Shown here piece after piece: positions 12,255 to 14,308 of a DNA stretch of 14,308 bases (within the stretch, counting starts at the first letter, position 1; each line of letters starts with the position of its first letter). The notes under the pieces are model-generated. The model was not told the origin of the DNA. It made no database searches and was given only the letters and a program-made list of their open reading frames with translations. The stretch comes from Gemmatimonadota bacterium. Its GTDB lineage: Bacteria; Gemmatimonadota; Gemmatimonadetes; Longimicrobiales; UBA6960. The stretch spans positions 1 to 14,308 of the forward strand of contig JAHWKH010000015.1 in NCBI GenBank assembly GCA_019347995.1, written 5' to 3'. The position numbers were made by a program, and so were the translations under genes.

Positions 12255-13967
12255 TCAGCCGCTGAGAGGCGGAGGCCCCGTCCTCTCGTCCGGCGCGAGC
12301 CGGACCCGCAGGCCGGGCTCGGGGGTGCGCTGGACGAGCGGCGGCTCCCCGGAGACGCCCGCCTCACGCAGGGCGTCCGCGGCCGTCGCCGCCTCCGTGC
12401 TGTCCACGTCCTCCCCGGCCAGGAGCTCGACGCGCAGCGCCGGAAACCGGCGAAGCAGCGCCGCCAGCGAATCGGGGGTGGCGCCGGCCGCACCGAGGCG
12501 TCGCGCCGCCGCCGGGACGTGGACGAACTCCACCCGCAGCGCGGTCCGCGCCATCGCCTGCGCCAGGGCGCGGGCCAGCACCTGGTTCGCCTGCTCCCCC
12601 ATGGGCTCGGCGGCGAGATAGCCCACGCGGACCAGCTCCCCGGCCTCGCTCGCGACGATCTCGACGCCCACCGGACGCACCCCGGGCGGGAACGGGAGGG
12701 CGGTGGCCGCGTCCCTCACCCGGGCCCGGGCGAGCGCCAGCAGCTCGGGCAGCGCCGGGGGAGGCGCGGGCGCGCCCGACTCCTGGGGCTGGAGCAGGTC
12801 CGTGAGCGCGTCCACGTCCCCGGTCGAGACCGGCAGCTCCTCCAGCACGAGGCTCACCGGCTCCCCCGCACCCGCCGACGCCGCGCGCTCGAAGGCGTGG
12901 CGGTCGTCGGGGCCGTGCCAGCGCGTGGTCGCCACCCGTAGGTAGACCTGCGTCCGATCGGGCCCGAAGGCCAGGCGCCGGCTCACGATGGAGACGGTTC
13001 CCGGCTCCTCGAAGGTGGCCTCGGCGGCGTCCACCGCCCGACGCACGCGCGCCTCCCGGGCGATCTGCCGCAGGGACTCGGTCAGGGGCATGGCCACCAC
13101 TGCGGTGAAGGCCGCCACCATCAGGATGCGCTTGGAGGGGGAGCCGAACACGTCCAGGAAGCGGCCGGGGGGCAGGCGCGTGAGCCAGCCGGCGGGCCCC
13201 CGGGTGATGGTGTCCCGGTGCCAGCCCCGCGCGGCCTCCACCACGTCCGGCCGCTGCATGCCCACGAGGAGGAACACGGCGACGCCGCTCAGCACGATGC
13301 CGGCGAGGTTGGCCCCGAAGAGGAGCAGGCTGCCGGCGATGAGGTCGCTCCGCCAGCCCGCCGCCATGGCGAAGCCGCCCACGGCCAGCGGGGGGATGAG
13401 CGCCACGGCGATGGCGACGCCCGGGATGGCCGCCGACAGCCGATGTCCCCGGGCCAGCGTGACCACGGCGGCCACGACGCCTGAGAAGACGGCCACGGCC
13501 AGGTCCAGGATCGTCGGCCGGGCGCGCGAGGAGATCTCCAGCGTGATGGTCTGGAAGGGGAGCGCGGCCGTCAGCAGGGCCGCCACCAGGACGACGGCCA
13601 GCGCGCTGCCCACCACCACGGTGCCCGACTGGACCGCCAGGCGGCCGTCCCCCACCGCCAGCGCCAGGGTGAAGCCGGTGAGCGGCGCCAGGAGGGGCGC
13701 CACCAGCATGGCTCCGATGACCACCGCCGAGCTGTCGATGGCCAGGCCGAGGGTGGCGATGGCGCCCGACAGCACGAGGACCGTCCAGTACGGGAGGTCG
13801 GCTTCCACGGCGGCGTCGGCCACGTCGCGGAAGATGGCCGGGCGGTCCCACGCCTTCACCCCCAGCCGCTCGCCGGCCACCTTCTCGACGGTTGTCGCGA
13901 CCGCCGCATCGCTCTCCATGGTCGCGCGCCGCTCCCGTTGGAGGGGACCCGTTGTCGACGGGGCCAT
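12255..13967 (-). CDS. DUF389-family multipass membrane protein
   Basis: 570 residues. The N-terminal two-fifths is the DUF389 membrane domain: SGAIATLGLAIDSSAVVIGAMLVAPLL (67-93) is the family hallmark, followed by spans at about 115-136, 155-171, 180-202, 208-236 and 280-296, with ALIPPLAVGGFAM and LLFGANLAGI also characteristic. The remaining 270 residues are a soluble alpha/beta region with two or more repeats (VSIVSRRLAF, VGVEIVASEAGELVRVGYLA, LRVELLAGEDV), longer than in minimal DUF389 proteins. Function is unestablished; a transport or membrane stress role is only conjecture. ATG at 13967 is the longest start and lies 27 bp after the debranching-enzyme stop; ATG at 13919 is an alternative, and neither has a good SD. 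It is probably co-transcribed with the debranching enzyme gene. Confidence 0.85.
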   Translation of the reverse strand: MAPSTTGPLQRERRATMESDAAVATTVEKVAGERLGVKAWDRPAIFRDVADAAVEADLPYWTVLVLSGAIATLGLAIDSSAVVIGAMLVAPLLAPLTGFTLALAVGDGRLAVQSGTVVVGSALAVVLVAALLTAALPFQTITLEISSRARPTILDLAVAVFSGVVAAVVTLARGHRLSAAIPGVAIAVALIPPLAVGGFAMAAGWRSDLIAGSLLLFGANLAGIVLSGVAVFLLVGMQRPDVVEAARGWHRDTITRGPAGWLTRLPPGRFLDVFGSPSKRILMVAAFTAVVAMPLTESLRQIAREARVRRAVDAAEATFEEPGTVSIVSRRLAFGPDRTQVYLRVATTRWHGPDDRHAFERAASAGAGEPVSLVLEELPVSTGDVDALTDLLQPQESGAPAPPPALPELLALARARVRDAATALPFPPGVRPVGVEIVASEAGELVRVGYLAAEPMGEQANQVLARALAQAMARTALRVEFVHVPAAARRLGAAGATPDSLAALLRRFPALRVELLAGEDVDSTEAATAADALREAGVSGEPPLVQRTPEPGLRVRLAPDERTGPPPLSG

Positions 13968-13994
13968 GCAGGTTCGAGGCCGCTTCCGCGACCC

Positions 13995-14308
13995 TCAGCC
14001 TTCCGGCGCCTGGGGCTCCGTCGTCGCGACCAGGCAGCGGAGCAGCTCCGCCACCCCCCACGCCTGCGCCACGCACCCCCGGGGATGGTAGGGCGGCTCG
14101 GCGTCGAACACCTCGCTCACCGTGCCCAGGCCCGCGTCGTCCAGGTGGGAGAGGAGCCCGGCCAGGAAGTGGCTCGCCGTGTCGCGATCGCCCGGATGGA
14201 GCTTCAGCCACGCATCCACGAACGGGCCGATCAGCCAGCTCCACACGGTGCCCTGGTGGTAGGCTGCGTCCCGCGCGAGGAGGTCCCCGTGATACGTCTC
14301 CTTGTAGT
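13995..14308 (-). CDS. Glycogen debranching enzyme, C-terminal end (partial)
   Basis: The last 104 codons of an amylo-alpha-1,6-glucosidase-type debranching enzyme (GDE_C, (alpha/alpha)6 barrel), cut by the window edge. Landmarks are AAYHQGTVWSWLIGPFVDAW, ending the catalytic barrel, and GTVSEVFDAEPPYHPRGC with AQAWGVAELLR near the C-terminus, both highly characteristic of this family. It would hydrolyse alpha-1,6 branches during glycogen breakdown in the cytoplasm. The reading frame stays open from 14306 to the TGA at 13995-13997. The DUF389 gene begins 27 bp downstream on the same strand. The family call is confident from these motifs; the N-terminal part cannot be judged. Confidence 0.88.
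   Translation of the reverse strand, partial: YKETYHGDLLARDAAYHQGTVWSWLIGPFVDAWLKLHPGDRDTASHFLAGLLSHLDDAGLGTVSEVFDAEPPYHPRGCVAQAWGVAELLRCLVATTEPQAPEG

Noticed and set aside
1..14308. CRISPR arrays, tRNA or rRNA genes, transposases, phage or toxin-antitoxin genes
   Set aside because: I saw no direct-repeat/spacer pattern, cloverleaf with CCA-type acceptor, rRNA core sequence or mobile-element protein motif on reading both strands.

Overview
This is a very GC-rich bacterial chromosomal window with dense gene packing, many GTG/TTG starts and many exported lipoproteins. The mix points to a Gemmatimonadota-type organism: an LVIVD beta-propeller lipoprotein, an exported amidohydrolase, a lipoprotein cytochrome c and a glycogen debranching enzyme. 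That assignment is inference from gene style, not from a marker gene. I see no rRNA, tRNA, CRISPR array, transposase or phage gene.

Layout. The left edge (1-60) is the tail of an unidentified plus-strand gene. It is followed 3 bases later by a 690-residue LVIVD-repeat lipoprotein (64-2136). A convergent metal-dependent amidohydrolase lipoprotein (3494 to 2193, minus) has a good Shine-Dalgarno (SD) site and a recognisable promoter. Divergent from it is a two-gene plus-strand unit: an exported DUF2059-like protein (3687-4499) and, 2 bases later, a two-pass ion channel with a K+-channel-type pore (4502-5587).

The centre is a compact four-gene minus-strand operon, 10040 down to 5545: a GT4 glycosyltransferase, a YbhN/LPG-synthase-TM multipass protein, a membrane-anchored endonuclease/exonuclease/phosphatase (EEP) phosphodiesterase resembling neutral sphingomyelinases, and a second GT4 glycosyltransferase translationally coupled to the EEP gene by a GTGA overlap. 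The last gene runs 43 bp into the 3' end of the convergent channel gene. The set suggests membrane glycolipid synthesis or head-group remodelling and is the most interesting system here, though its function is inference.

Right of a divergent intergenic region holding a long interrupted inverted repeat lies an amidase-signature hydrolase (10209-11591, TTG start), then a small lipoprotein monohaem cytochrome c (11705-12157) preceded by a perfect 14-bp palindrome. A strong GC hairpin (12181-12199) separates these from a minus-strand pair at the right edge: the C-terminal end of a glycogen debranching enzyme (from beyond 14308 to 13995) and a DUF389 multipass membrane protein (13967-12255). No stretch longer than about 300 bases lacks a gene.
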